A DNA stretch of 64,000 nucleotides from Salinibacterium sp. (GTDB lineage Bacteria; Actinomycetota; Actinomycetes; Actinomycetales; Microbacteriaceae): contig JADGNA010000006.1 in NCBI GenBank assembly GCA_015234465.1, forward strand, positions 186,001 to 250,000. Reading direction: 5' to 3'. Of the stretch, positions 1 through 8,418 are shown one piece after another (the stretch's first letter is position 1; each line of letters begins with the position of its first letter). The notes below the pieces were generated by a model. The model had not been told where the DNA came from and did not search any database. It worked only from the letters and a program-made list of their open reading frames with translations. Position numbers and translations under genes: made by a program.

Positions 1-239
1 GGCTCCAGTTCGCGACGGGCGACCTGGCCGACGCGGTGTGCCGCGAAGCCTTCGAGCGCGGCCTCCTCATGGAGACCTCAGGGCCCGAGGGTGAGGTCAT
101 GAAGATCCTCCCCGCCCTGACGCTGAGCGATGCCGAGCTCGAGCAGGGGCTCGCCATCATCGAGGCATCCGTCGCTGCCGTGCTCGACAACGCAGAGCCG
201 ACAGCATCCGAGACAGAGAAGGAGACGACGAGCGCATGA
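1..239 (+). CDS. ectB: Diaminobutyrate-2-oxoglutarate transaminase, 3' end (partial)
   Basis: Only the last 78 codons are in the window; the frame enters from the left edge with its first full codon at 3. EctB is the PLP-dependent aminotransferase that makes L-2,4-diaminobutyrate from aspartate semialdehyde, the first step of ectoine synthesis. The visible part ([17 protein letters not shown], then [18 protein letters not shown]) matches the C-terminal small domain of class-III aminotransferases of this type, followed by a polar Glu/Thr-rich tail. Its stop overlaps the ectC start (ATGA at 236-239), so the two are translationally coupled. The assignment depends strongly on ectC and ectD following directly. 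Confidence 0.9.
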   Translation, partial: LQFATGDLADAVCREAFERGLLMETSGPEGEVMKILPALTLSDAELEQGLAIIEASVAAVLDNAEPTASETEKETTSA

Positions 240-628
240 TCGTTCGCACGATTGACGAGATCACCGACACCGAGGCCGACATCAAGACCGAGAACTGGCG
301 CAGCAAGCGCATCGTGCTCGCGAAGGAGAAGGTCGGGTTCTCGGTGCACGAGACAACCCTCTATGCAGGCACGGTGAACCAGTTCTGGTACGCCAACCAC
401 ATCGAGGCGGTCTTCATCGTGGAGGGCGAGGGCGAGATCACCGACCTCGCGACGGGAGAGACGCACCAGCTGCGCCCCGGCTCGCTCTACCTGCTCAACA
501 ACCACGACAAGCACGAGGTTCGCCCGCGCACCGAGATGCGCACCGTCTGCGTCTTCAACCCGCCCATCACGGGCCGCGAGGTGCACGACGAGAACGGTGT
601 CTACCCGCTGGTGACAGAGGTAGCCTGA
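236..628 (+). CDS. ectC: L-ectoine synthase EctC
   Basis: This cytoplasmic enzyme closes N-gamma-acetyl-diaminobutyrate to the osmolyte ectoine. The 130-residue length is normal for the family, and the sequence is a single cupin barrel. The iron ligands known for EctC (Glu57, Tyr85, His93) are all found at exactly these positions: [14 protein letters not shown] and DKHEVRP. The start is fixed by the 4-nt overlap with ectB. The next gene, ectD, follows after about 45 nt, so ectB-ectC-ectD read as one operon. Such operons are usually induced by osmotic stress; no promoter is visible because the operon start lies left of the window. Confidence 0.97.
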   Translation: MIVRTIDEITDTEADIKTENWRSKRIVLAKEKVGFSVHETTLYAGTVNQFWYANHIEAVFIVEGEGEITDLATGETHQLRPGSLYLLNNHDKHEVRPRTEMRTVCVFNPPITGREVHDENGVYPLVTEVA

Positions 629-673
629 CCGGCACACGCCGCACGGAACAACGACGAAGGAGGAGGAATGTCA

Positions 674-1567
674 ATGACCACGACGACCGCCGAGGACCTG
701 TTCCCCACACGGCTCGCCGAGCCGAGCGACATGATCGAGCGCACACAGCCCGCCGTCTGGGGGTCCCCCGCCGACGGCCCCTTCAGCGCGGATGAGCTGG
801 GCAGGCATGAGGAACGTGGCTTCACGATCCTCGACGACTTCATCTCGAGCGATGAGGTGCAGCTCTACAGCGATGAACTCGACCGCCTTGCGGCCGACGA
901 GTCCCTGAAGGGTGACGCCCGCCTCATCACGGAGCGGTCGACGGGCGCCGTGCGCTCCGTCTTCCAGGTGGAGTCGCTCAGCGCGCCCATCGCGGCACTC
1001 GCCCGCAGCCCCAAGGTGCTTGACCGCGCCCGGCAGATCCTCGGCTCCGAGGTCTACCTGCACCAGACGCGCGTCAACTACATGCCGGGTTTCAAGGGCA
1101 CGGGCTTCTACTGGCACTCGGACTTCGAGACCTGGCACGCGGAGGACGGCATGCCCATCCCGCGCGCCGTGAGCCTGTCGATCGCCCTGACCGACAACTA
1201 CCCCTACAACGGCGGCCTCATGGTGATGCCGGGCTCGCACAAGACCTTCGTGCCGAGCGTGGGTGAGACGCCCGACGACAACTACAAGGAGTCGCTCAAG
1301 GCACAGGAGGCTGGCGTGCCCAGCCAGGAGGCCGTCACCGAACTGGCTCACCGCTACGGCATCGACCAGTTCACGGGCGCCGCAGGTTCCGCCCTGTGGT
1401 TCGACTCGAACATCATGCACGGCTCGGGCAGCAACATCACGCCCTACCCGCGCTCGAACGTGTTCCTCGTCTTCAACAGTGTCGAGAACACCCTGCGCGA
1501 GCCCTACGCGGCCAAGTCGCCGCGGCCGACGCACATCGCGAGCCGCGACTTCACGCCGCTGAGCTGA
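674..1567 (+). CDS. ectD: Ectoine 5-hydroxylase EctD
   Basis: This Fe(II)/2-oxoglutarate-dependent dioxygenase converts ectoine to 5-hydroxyectoine. The family signature is intact: YWHSDFETWHAEDGMPIPR gives the HxD iron ligands near residues 148/150, NIMHGSGSNITPYPRSN gives the distal His, and the Arg that binds 2-oxoglutarate follows it. The length of 297 residues is normal. An in-frame ATG at 668 lies only 1 nt after the AGGAGG at 661-666, whereas the ATG at 674 has a spacing of 7, so 674 is preferred. It is the last gene of the ect operon and is followed by a hairpin at 1589-1616. Confidence 0.96.
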   Translation: MTTTTAEDLFPTRLAEPSDMIERTQPAVWGSPADGPFSADELGRHEERGFTILDDFISSDEVQLYSDELDRLAADESLKGDARLITERSTGAVRSVFQVESLSAPIAALARSPKVLDRARQILGSEVYLHQTRVNYMPGFKGTGFYWHSDFETWHAEDGMPIPRAVSLSIALTDNYPYNGGLMVMPGSHKTFVPSVGETPDDNYKESLKAQEAGVPSQEAVTELAHRYGIDQFTGAAGSALWFDSNIMHGSGSNITPYPRSNVFLVFNSVENTLREPYAAKSPRPTHIASRDFTPLS

Positions 1568-1573
1568 GTCGCT

Positions 1574-2101
1574 TCACGCGAGCGAGAGGGGGTCGGATGC
1601 CGCAGCATCCGGCCCCTTCGTCATCTCACGCCATACGGCCGCCGTCTGGGCCGAGACGTGCGGGTCGTGGGTCTGCTGCCAGTTGCGCCCTCCGCGGCGG
1701 AAGGTGAGCTGCACGGCGGGCGGCACGCTCGCTTCAGGGACCGGCTGCCCCACCCATTCGCACGGCCGCACGTGCACGAGGTCCACGTCGTGGGCTTCAC
1801 GGGAGTCGTCGTAGCGCCACGAACCGGCCAGCCGACCGAGCCAGGCAAGGCCGTCGACGTCTCGCGTCCATATATAGGAGCCGTCGGGCGCATCCGCGAA
1901 ACGCTCGAGGCGGCGGGCGCTCCGCTCGTCATGTTCCGTCGCGACGGCGACTGCGGCATCCGCGAGGCTTGCGGGCACCTGCGAGAGGCGCCCGCCGACG
2001 CCGCACACGCCGATCTGCAGGGCGCGCTCGACCGCTGCGCCGTCGGGAATGTCATCGCGGCGCGACCTCATGGGGGCGCGATAGACGTTGGGCACGATCA
2101 T
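1574..2101 (-). CDS. Conserved hypothetical protein (175 aa)
   Basis: I do not recognise a named family, although the layout resembles conserved actinobacterial proteins of unknown function. The central part (TRDVDGLAWLGRLAGSWRY, then DVDLVHVRPCEWVG) and the end (VQLTFRRGGRNWQQTHDP) are well formed, and the codon use fits the surrounding core genes. There is no signal peptide or membrane segment. The ATG at 2101 is chosen because a longer frame, up to 2125, would run into the terminator hairpin of the upstream gene; an ATG at 2071 is an alternative. It converges on ectD. Confidence 0.75.
   Translation of the reverse strand: MIVPNVYRAPMRSRRDDIPDGAAVERALQIGVCGVGGRLSQVPASLADAAVAVATEHDERSARRLERFADAPDGSYIWTRDVDGLAWLGRLAGSWRYDDSREAHDVDLVHVRPCEWVGQPVPEASVPPAVQLTFRRGGRNWQQTHDPHVSAQTAAVWREMTKGPDAAASDPLSLA
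1589..1616. terminator. Hairpin after ectD
   Basis: A 12-bp stem (GGGGTCGGATGC with GCATCCGGCCCC, one G-T wobble) closes on a 4-nt loop, 21 nt after the ectD stop. It has no long T-run. It also lies inside the 3' coding end of the convergent gene on the minus strand, so it may serve both directions. Confidence 0.55.
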
Positions 2102-2124
2102 CCGTTCGAGAGGGTCTTGACGCA

Positions 2125-2157
2125 CGAATGCCCTCGGCAGCTCGCCGAGGGCATTCG
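2125..2157 (-). terminator. Terminator hairpin after the GPGG protein gene
   Basis: Perfect 14-bp inverted repeat (CGAATGCCCTCGGC and its complement) with a 5-nt loop. It starts about 35 nt downstream of the minus-strand small membrane protein gene. There is no obvious U-tract. Confidence 0.7.
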
Positions 2158-2191
2158 CGCCGCACGCGCGCGGTTATGCGCGCGTGCCGAA

Positions 2192-2335
2192 TCAGGTGAA
2201 GAGGCTGACACCACCCGGCCCGACCAGCAGGCCGACGACGATGAGGACGATGCCCCACAGAAGCTGCCTGCGAACGATCGCGACGATGCCGGCGATGACG
2301 AGGATTGCAGCAATGATCCAAAGGAGGGTAGCCAT
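2192..2335 (-). CDS. GPGG-motif small membrane protein
   Basis: The 47-residue product consists of two hydrophobic helices (LLWIIAAILVIAGIVAI and LLWGIVLIVVGLLV) joined by a short basic turn, VRRQ. It ends in GPGGVSLFT, the motif that names this small actinobacterial family of unknown function. A longer frame upstream (to 2431) is Pro/Arg-rich and does not look like protein, so the ATG at 2335 is taken as the start. The protein should sit in the cytoplasmic membrane. A strong terminator follows, so it appears to be a single-gene unit. Confidence 0.85.
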   Translation of the reverse strand: MATLLWIIAAILVIAGIVAIVRRQLLWGIVLIVVGLLVGPGGVSLFT

Positions 2336-2508
2336 GTGCTGTTGCTCCATTCCCCCGCGGCTGTCGCGCCCGGGTCTGGGCACGCAACTGAGCGGGTATC
2401 TGTTTTGTCGGACGCTACCCGCGCTCGCCATTCAGCAGCCCAGACGTTCAGCAAAAATTCAGGTTCGCGGAAAACGACCCACCTCGGGAGCGGGACAATA
2501 GGGGCACC

Positions 2509-2775
2509 ATGAAAAACACCGACGAGATCAAAGAGTGGCTCAGCGAGCTGAAGTCCGAGCGCAGGAGCCTCGTGACCAAGCAGATGGTGCTCGGCAACAC
2601 GGGCGCGATGGGTGCGCTCACATGGGTGCTCGACACCGAGGCCGACGACGATGCAGTGCGCCTGAAGATCAACGAACTCGAGGTCAAGCGCAACGAGAGC
2701 ATGGCTGATGAGATGGCCGGAGTCGGCTATGGCGCCATGATCGAGGCGCTCAAGTGGGTGCTGCGCCCCCAGTAG
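2509..2775 (+). CDS. Small acidic/basic helical protein, unknown (88 aa)
   Basis: Predicted soluble, strongly helical protein (IKEWLSELKSERRSLVTKQ, then KINELEVKRNESMADEMAG) with alternating charged residues that suggest a coiled coil. Two similar phrases, GAMGALTWVLDTE and GAMIEALKWVLRPQ, suggest an internal duplication of a short helix motif. The ATG at 2509 follows GGGACAATAGGGGCACC, which holds a weak AGGGG ribosome site. It converges on the Nudix gene with only 3 nt between stops. Function unknown. Confidence 0.7.
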   Translation: MKNTDEIKEWLSELKSERRSLVTKQMVLGNTGAMGALTWVLDTEADDDAVRLKINELEVKRNESMADEMAGVGYGAMIEALKWVLRPQ

Positions 2776-2778
2776 TCG

Positions 2779-3447
2779 CTACGGGGTAACCGTGCGGGAC
2801 TCATCCCACGGAACGGCCCAGCCGAGCGCGTCGAACATGTTCGACAGCACGATCGCCGTGAAGCCCCACACGAGGCGCTTCCCCACCTGGAAGGCGGGCG
2901 TCGTGAATGTACGCCCCTCGATCCGGTGCACGACCGAGCGTCGATTCTTCGGGTCGAGCAGGTCGGCGACCGGCAGGCGGAACACGTCGACCGCCTCGCG
3001 ATGGTCAATGGCCGCGACATCCGAGGGCCTGGTCCACCACGCGGGCACGGGAGTCACGAGGTTGTGACTCACCGCGAGCGGCAGCTCCGGCAGGGTGCCG
3101 AGGATCTCGACCCCGGCCGGGTCGAGCCCCGTCTCCTCGACGGCTTCGCGCAGGGCCGTGGCCGTGACATCCGCGTCCTGCTCCTCGACGCCGCCACCGG
3201 GGAACGAGATCTGCCCCGGATGATGCCCCATGGTCGCGGCGCGACGCTGCAGCAGCACGTCGAGGTCACGCGCGACGATGCCTGATGCGCTCGCGGGCAC
3301 GGCGTCGAGGCGCCCGAAGAGCACGAGCACGCCGGAGCGGCGGGCTCGTGAACGGTCGAAGTCGAAGCGCGAAGCATCCATGTGCCATTCGAAGCCGCCG
3401 TCGCACAGCCGCCGCAGTTGCGCACGGGCGTCATCCATCTCGGGCAT
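2779..3447 (-). CDS. Nudix hydrolase, CoA pyrophosphatase type
   Basis: The product is a 222-residue cytoplasmic Nudix hydrolase. The sequence MGHHPGQISFPGGG, followed by TALREAVEETGLD, is the pattern of the CoA/ADP-ribose-type Nudix subfamily that splits the pyrophosphate of CoA or its derivatives. The downstream PVPAWW and VWGFTAIVL are also typical. The open frame extends to 3675, but its first 76 codons overlap the divergent dehydrogenase promoter and do not look like protein; the ATG at 3447 (MPEMDDARAQL) fits the family length. The exact substrate cannot be told from sequence. Confidence 0.9.
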   Translation of the reverse strand: MPEMDDARAQLRRLCDGGFEWHMDASRFDFDRSRARRSGVLVLFGRLDAVPASASGIVARDLDVLLQRRAATMGHHPGQISFPGGGVEEQDADVTATALREAVEETGLDPAGVEILGTLPELPLAVSHNLVTPVPAWWTRPSDVAAIDHREAVDVFRLPVADLLDPKNRRSVVHRIEGRTFTTPAFQVGKRLVWGFTAIVLSNMFDALGWAVPWDESRTVTP

Positions 3448-3577
3448 GTTGGCCAGCCTACCCAGCGGATGCTGCCGGGCGGTTTCTGCAAATTTGCTCC
3501 GCACGGCCGCACTCGGCGGGAGGTACCGTGCCCCGCACGACGTGAACGATGGCGCTGTGAGCGAAGGGATCGATGCG

Positions 3578-4726
3578 ATGCGAGCGATGGTGTATCGGGG
3601 GCCGTACAAGGTGCGGGTCGAGGAGAAGGACATCCCAAGGATCGAGCATCCCAACGATGCGATCGTGCGGGTCACACACGCCGCGATCTGCGGTTCAGAC
3701 CTGCACCTCTATCACGGCATGATGCCCGACACCCGCGTCGGAACGACCTTCGGCCACGAGTTCATCGGCGTCGTGCACGAGGTCGGGCCGTCGGTGCAGA
3801 ACCTCAAGGTCGGCGACCGCGTCATGGTGCCGTTCAACGTCTACTGCGGCTCCTGCTACTTCTGCGCGCGTGGCCTCTACTCGAACTGCCACAACGTCAA
3901 TCCCAACGCGACCGCGGTCGGCGGCATCTACGGCTACTCGCACACCTGCGGCGGCTATGACGGAGGCCAGGCCGAGTACGTGCGGGTTCCCTTTGCCGAC
4001 GTCGGTCCCTCGATCATCCCCGACTGGATGGAAGAGGAAGACGCCCTCATGCTGACGGATGCCCTCGCCACCGGCTACTTCGGCGCGCAGCTCGGCGACA
4101 TCGTCGAGGGCGACACGGTCGCCGTGTTTGGGGCAGGCCCCGTCGGGCTCTACGCCGCGAAGTCTGCCTGGCTCATGGGCGCGGGCCGTGTCATCGTGAT
4201 CGACCACCTCGACTACCGGCTCGAGAAGGCGCGCACCTTTGCCCACGCTGAGACCCTCAACTTCAACGAATACAACGACATCGTCGTCGAGATGAAGAAG
4301 ACCACCGACTACCTGGGGGCGGATGTCGCGATCGACGCCGTCGGGGCGGAGGCCGACGGCAACCTCACGCAGCACATCACCTCGGCCAAGTTCAAGCTGC
4401 AGGGCGGCTCCCCCGTCGCCCTCAACTGGGCGATCGACTCAGTTCGCAAGGGCGGCACGGTCTCCGTCATGGGCGCCTACGGCCCCATCTTCTCGGCAGT
4501 GAAGTTCGGTGACGCGATGAACAAGGGCCTCACCCTCAACATGAACCAGTGCCCGGTGAAACGGCAGTGGCCGAGGCTCTTCGAGCACGTGCGCAATGGC
4601 TACCTGAAGCCGAACGACCTCGTGACCCACCGCATCCCGCTCGAACACATCGCCGAGGGCTACCACATCTTCTCGTCGAAGCTGGATGACTGCATCAAAC
4701 CCATCATCGTGCCGGACGCGAGCTGA
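3578..4726 (+). CDS. Zinc-dependent alcohol/formaldehyde dehydrogenase (glutathione-independent type)
   Basis: The product is a medium-chain NAD-dependent dehydrogenase of 382 residues. The catalytic zinc site is CGSDLH plus GHEFIG. The structural zinc lobe is CGSCYFCARGLYSNC, and the Rossmann glycine motif is VFGAGPVGLYAAK. The long insertion after the cofactor domain (KFKLQGGSPVALNWAIDSVRKGG) is typical of the glutathione-independent formaldehyde dehydrogenase branch. The ATG at 3578 has GAAGGGA about 9 nt upstream; a GTG at 3557 is the alternative. The gene is followed after 13 nt by a small protein gene, probably co-transcribed. Confidence 0.9.
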   Translation: MRAMVYRGPYKVRVEEKDIPRIEHPNDAIVRVTHAAICGSDLHLYHGMMPDTRVGTTFGHEFIGVVHEVGPSVQNLKVGDRVMVPFNVYCGSCYFCARGLYSNCHNVNPNATAVGGIYGYSHTCGGYDGGQAEYVRVPFADVGPSIIPDWMEEEDALMLTDALATGYFGAQLGDIVEGDTVAVFGAGPVGLYAAKSAWLMGAGRVIVIDHLDYRLEKARTFAHAETLNFNEYNDIVVEMKKTTDYLGADVAIDAVGAEADGNLTQHITSAKFKLQGGSPVALNWAIDSVRKGGTVSVMGAYGPIFSAVKFGDAMNKGLTLNMNQCPVKRQWPRLFEHVRNGYLKPNDLVTHRIPLEHIAEGYHIFSSKLDDCIKPIIVPDAS

Positions 4727-4739
4727 GAGGAACGAGACC

Positions 4740-5306
4740 ATGCCATACACCGCACAGGCCCCCAACCGCCGCGAGTCCAATGAAGAGCTGAAGGCGCGCA
4801 TCCCGGGCTGGGGCGTCGACCTCGACCCCGCCGACCGGCCAGCCTTTCCGCAGGAGCGCTTCGCCCCCGAGGTGACCGGGGCGCACTGGGACTTTCCCGA
4901 ACGCCAGCCCGGCGCCGAGACGCGCGAACGCTCCATCGAACACCGCTTCGTCACGCCCGTCTTCGGCACCTCAGCACCGCTGCACGGCCTGTCGGGCGCC
5001 ATCCGCCGCTTTGCCTACGACAAGTTCAGCGAGGGGCGCGCCGCCCACTGGCTCATCCTGATCGCGGGAGACCGAGTGGATGCGGCGGGCAGCCACCTGC
5101 GCTCGTTCTTCACCCTGCGGCCCGACAACCCCGTCAGCGAGACGGGCGTCAAGGCCGAGCTCACGCACGGCGGCTTCCGTTCCCGCTTCGGCCGGGGTCG
5201 CGCCGACAACCGGCACACCTGGATCGACTCGATCCTCATCGCGGGGCCCTGGGTGCTGGCCGGCGTTGCCGCGTTCTCGATCGTGCGGCGGCTTGCCAAG
5301 CGCTGA
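4740..5306 (+). CDS. Conserved partner protein of the dehydrogenase (188 aa)
   Basis: Conserved protein of unknown function. The N-terminal phrase RIPGWGVDLDPADRPAFP is one I associate with proteins encoded beside this type of dehydrogenase. The middle part is hydrophilic, and the C-terminus carries one membrane helix (WVLAGVAAFSIVRRLAKR) with a basic end, so it may tether to the membrane. The start ATG at 4740 has AGAGGAACGAG just upstream. The 13-nt gap to the dehydrogenase indicates one operon. A role with the dehydrogenase is inferred from context only. Confidence 0.8.
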   Translation: MPYTAQAPNRRESNEELKARIPGWGVDLDPADRPAFPQERFAPEVTGAHWDFPERQPGAETRERSIEHRFVTPVFGTSAPLHGLSGAIRRFAYDKFSEGRAAHWLILIAGDRVDAAGSHLRSFFTLRPDNPVSETGVKAELTHGGFRSRFGRGRADNRHTWIDSILIAGPWVLAGVAAFSIVRRLAKR

Positions 5307-5323
5307 GACACGATAGGCGCGTG

Positions 5324-6172
5324 ATGCCAGCGACCCGGTGGCAGTCTGGGGAGATGGATGCGACGAAGGCTGCGAACGACGGCGTCGGCGCGCGTGACGG
5401 GGTCGCCCTGCTCGCGGCCGGCGCGAACGTCATCATGCAGTTGTCGATCCTGCCCGTCGGTCGGGGTGTCGCGGAGAGCCGCGTCGAGAGCGGCCGGGTC
5501 GACCGGCATCCGTTCAAGCGTGCGCGGACGACGCTCACCTACCTGGCCGTCGCGACCGGCGGCACCGAGGATGACCGCCAACGCCTGCGGCGGGAGATCA
5601 ACCGCGTGCACGCGCAGGTTCGGTCCCGGCCGGGAGACGAGGTCGCGTATGACGCCTTCGATGAGCGCCTGCAGTTGTGGGTGGCGGCGTGCCTGTACTG
5701 GGGCATGGAGGATGTGACCGTCAGGATGCACGGCCCGCTCGGTGATCGCGCGGAGGACTTCTACCGCCGCGGTGCCGTCCTCGGCACGACACTGCAGGTA
5801 CCCGCCGAGGCGTGGCCGGAGGGTCGCGCGGCGTTCGAGCGGTACTGGCAGCGCGGGATTGCCGCGATCGGCATGGATGACGTCACACGCGCCTACCTGC
5901 GTGGCATCGCGGATGCCACGTTCCTGCCGTTTCCGCTCGACCGCATGGCGGGCCGGCTCAACCGCTTCCTGACGCTCGGCTTCCTGCCGCAGGAGTTCCG
6001 GGCCGAGTTGGGGCTGCCCTGGAGCGAACGGCAGCAGCGCCGCTTCGACGGGTTCATCCGGGTGGTTGCGGCGGTCAACCGGCGGCTGCCGCGAGGGCTC
6101 CGCGAGTTTCCCTTCAACGTGCTGCTGCGGGATGCGCGCCGACGCTGGAGCCGCGGCATCCCTGTTGTCTAG
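5324..6172 (+). CDS. MpaB-family oxygenase (DUF2236)
   Basis: The 282-residue protein belongs to the MpaB/rubber-oxygenase-like family of presumed haem-dependent oxygenases. Supporting parts are ESGRVDRHPFKRARTTLTYL near the N-terminus, the mid-protein segment LQLWVAACLYWGMED, and the C-terminal half with LPFPLDRMAGRLNRFLTLGFLP. Conserved histidines and arginines expected for haem binding are present in HPFKRARTT. No signal peptide is seen. A GTG directly in front (5321) is an alternative start. The substrate is unknown. It is convergent with a tiny minus-strand gene. Confidence 0.85.
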   Translation: MPATRWQSGEMDATKAANDGVGARDGVALLAAGANVIMQLSILPVGRGVAESRVESGRVDRHPFKRARTTLTYLAVATGGTEDDRQRLRREINRVHAQVRSRPGDEVAYDAFDERLQLWVAACLYWGMEDVTVRMHGPLGDRAEDFYRRGAVLGTTLQVPAEAWPEGRAAFERYWQRGIAAIGMDDVTRAYLRGIADATFLPFPLDRMAGRLNRFLTLGFLPQEFRAELGLPWSERQQRRFDGFIRVVAAVNRRLPRGLREFPFNVLLRDARRRWSRGIPVV

Positions 6173-6187
6173 CGGCGCGACAGCTCG

Positions 6188-6376
6188 CTACGCGGCCAGC
6201 ACGCCGTCGCGTTCCGAGCGTGCGCCCGCGTCGATCCACTCGGCCTCGACCGTGGCCCAGCCGCAGTCGGGCTCGACGCATTCGATCACGAGGACGAGCT
6301 CGTCGCCGTCGGCCCAGAGGGCGTGGCCGGCGGATACCGTCTCAGCAGCACATTCGGGGCAGTTCTTGATCTCCAT
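6188..6376 (-). CDS. Small Cys-containing protein (62 aa)
   Basis: The product is a short acidic protein with two cysteine pairs, CPEC near the N-terminus and CVEPDC in the middle, a spacing compatible with one small zinc ribbon. The start MEIKNCPECAAETV resembles other tiny actinobacterial zinc-ribbon proteins. It lies divergently from the RNA helicase gene, with about 110 nt between starts. Function unknown. Confidence 0.65.
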   Translation of the reverse strand: MEIKNCPECAAETVSAGHALWADGDELVLVIECVEPDCGWATVEAEWIDAGARSERDGVLAA

Positions 6377-6486
6377 ACCTCAAGGGTAGGCAGCACCACC
6401 GACATTGCCGCGATTGACGGGGCATGTCCCGCCTGTCGAGCCGAGGATCCAGCACTCTCGCGGCTACCCCCGGTAACGTTGCTCGG

Positions 6487-8199
6487 ATGACCACGCTCGA
6501 CACCCCCACGCAGGCCGATACCGACGCCGCCACCCCCCAGACGACGTTCTCCGATCTCGGCCTCAGCGACAATGTCCTGCGCGCCGTCAAGGACGTCGGC
6601 TACGAGACCCCTTCCGCCATCCAGGCCGCGACGATCCCCGTGCTCCTCACGGGTCGCGACGTCGTCGGACTCGCCCAGACGGGCACCGGCAAGACCGCGG
6701 CATTCGCCCTGCCCATCCTCTCCCGCCTCGACCCGGCCCAGAAGACGCCGCAGGCGCTCGTGCTCTCCCCCACCCGTGAGCTCGCGCTCCAGGTCTGTGA
6801 GGCCTTCGAGCAGTACGCGGCGCACCTCCGCGGCGTGAGCGTGCTCCCGGTCTACGGCGGCCAGGCCTACGGCGTGCAGCTCTCGGCCCTCCGCCGCGGC
6901 GTGCATGTCGTCGTCGGCACCCCCGGCCGCATCATGGACCACATCGCCAAGGGCACCCTCGACCTCTCTGAACTCAAGTACCTCGTGCTCGATGAGGCCG
7001 ACGAGATGCTCAAGATGGGCTTCGCTGAGGACGTCGAGACGATCCTCGCCGAGACCCCCGATGAGAAGCAGGTCGCCCTCTTCTCGGCGACTATGCCGGC
7101 CGCGATCCGTCGCATCTCTCAGAAGTACCTGCACGACCCCGAGGAGATCACGGTCAAGACCAAGACCACGACCTCCGCGAACGTCACGCAGCGCTACCTG
7201 ATCGTCTCCTATCCGCAGAAGGTCGACGCGCTCACCCGCATCCTCGAGGTCGAGAACTTCGAGGGCATGATCGTCTTCGTCCGCACCAAGAGCGAGACCG
7301 AGAACCTCGCCGAGAAGCTCCGCGCTCGCGGCTACTCGGCCGCCGCGATCAGCGGCGATGTCGCCCAGGCCCAGCGCGAGCGCACGGTCGGGCAACTCAA
7401 GTCGGGCAAGCTCGACATCCTGGTGGCGACGGATGTCGCGGCGCGCGGCCTCGACGTCGACCGCATCAGCCACGTGGTCAACTTCGACATCCCGATCGAC
7501 ACCGAGTCCTACGTGCACCGCATTGGCCGCACGGGTCGCGCGGGTCGCAGCGGCGCCGCGATCAGCTTCGTGACCCCGCGCGAGCGTCGGCTCCTCACCG
7601 CGATCGAGCGCGCGACACGCCAGCCGCTCACCGAGATGCAGCTGCCGAGCGTCGACGACGTGAACGTCACCCGCCTCACCCGCTTCGACGACGCCATCAC
7701 GGCGGCGCTGAGCGAGACGGGCCGCATCTCGGCGTTCCGCGACATCATCACGCACTACGTGCAGCACCACGACGTGCCCGAGCTTGACGTCGCCGCGGCG
7801 CTCGCGGTCGTCGCCCAAGGTGAGACCCCGCTGCTCCTCTCGAAGGAAGATGAGCGGCCCGCACGCCAGGCGCGCTTCGATCGCGACGACCGGCCCGAGC
7901 GCGGAGAGCGTCGCGAGCCCCGCTCGCGCGGCGGCAACTCCAGCTACGCGCCGTACCGCATCGAGGTGGGCCGCCGCCACAAGGTCGAGCCGCGCCAGAT
8001 CGTCGGCGCGCTCGCGAATGAGGGCGGCTTCAGCCGGGAGGACTTCGGCGCGATCAAGATCATGCTCGACTTCTCGATCGTCGAGTTGCCTGCCGACCTG
8101 CCCCGTGACGTGCTCGGCAAGCTCAAGAACACCCGCATCAGCGGCAAGCTCATCGAGATCGCCCCGGACCGCGGCCGCAAGCCGCGCCGCGACCGCTAG
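6487..8199 (+). CDS. DEAD-box ATP-dependent RNA helicase with DbpA-like C-terminal domain
   Basis: This 570-residue cytoplasmic helicase acts in RNA remodelling such as ribosome assembly or mRNA decay. All motifs are present in order: Q motif (GYETPSAIQ), AQTGTGKT, PTREL, TPGR, DEAD, SAT, ATDVAARGLD and HRIGRTGR. After a basic linker rich in Arg/Glu, residues from about 490 (RIEVGRRHKVEPRQIVGAL) form a DbpA-like RNA-binding domain, followed by a basic tail. This is the architecture of DeaD/CsdA. The ATG at 6487 (MTTLDTPTQ) is preferred because the upstream extension lacks protein character. Confidence 0.95.
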   Translation: MTTLDTPTQADTDAATPQTTFSDLGLSDNVLRAVKDVGYETPSAIQAATIPVLLTGRDVVGLAQTGTGKTAAFALPILSRLDPAQKTPQALVLSPTRELALQVCEAFEQYAAHLRGVSVLPVYGGQAYGVQLSALRRGVHVVVGTPGRIMDHIAKGTLDLSELKYLVLDEADEMLKMGFAEDVETILAETPDEKQVALFSATMPAAIRRISQKYLHDPEEITVKTKTTTSANVTQRYLIVSYPQKVDALTRILEVENFEGMIVFVRTKSETENLAEKLRARGYSAAAISGDVAQAQRERTVGQLKSGKLDILVATDVAARGLDVDRISHVVNFDIPIDTESYVHRIGRTGRAGRSGAAISFVTPRERRLLTAIERATRQPLTEMQLPSVDDVNVTRLTRFDDAITAALSETGRISAFRDIITHYVQHHDVPELDVAAALAVVAQGETPLLLSKEDERPARQARFDRDDRPERGERREPRSRGGNSSYAPYRIEVGRRHKVEPRQIVGALANEGGFSREDFGAIKIMLDFSIVELPADLPRDVLGKLKNTRISGKLIEIAPDRGRKPRRDR

Positions 8200-8271
8200 G
8201 CGCTTTTGTCAGGCAGCTGCGCGCCGCGGCCGCCGGGCCCAGGCGCGTGGCGGTTGCTGCGTGCGGGCGTG

Positions 8272-8355
8272 CGGTGACCAGCAACCTTTTCGTTCGACAC
8301 GCCGTCTGGGAGCGCTCCCGCACGGCGTGTCGCACCGAAAGTGCATCAGTAACCG
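8272..8355. repeat. Large imperfect palindrome with operator-like core between convergent genes
   Basis: Two 34-nt arms (8272-8305 and 8322-8355) match at about two thirds of positions. The inner 11 bp (CGACACGCCGT and its complement) pair perfectly. The 16-nt centre contains TGGGAGCGCTCCCG, itself a near-perfect palindrome, so the whole can fold as a long hairpin. It sits 73 nt after the helicase stop and 64 nt before the stop of the convergent oxidoreductase gene, so a bidirectional terminator is the simplest reading. Confidence 0.6.
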
Positions 8356-8418
8356 CAGACCGCCGCCCGCGCCATCTTCGACGGCAGCCCGCACAGGGGA
8401 CTAGCCACGCGCTCCGCA

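Noticed and set aside
671..1534. 287-codon minus-strand frame opposite ectD
   Set aside because: Antisense shadow in high-G+C DNA; the plus strand encodes an unmistakable EctD.
6286..7980. Very long open frame (564 codons) on the minus strand opposite the RNA helicase
   Set aside because: It mirrors the helicase codons (third-position G/C avoids stops), has a Glu/Arg/Val/Ala-dominated composition without any domain, and the plus-strand frame has every DEAD-box motif.
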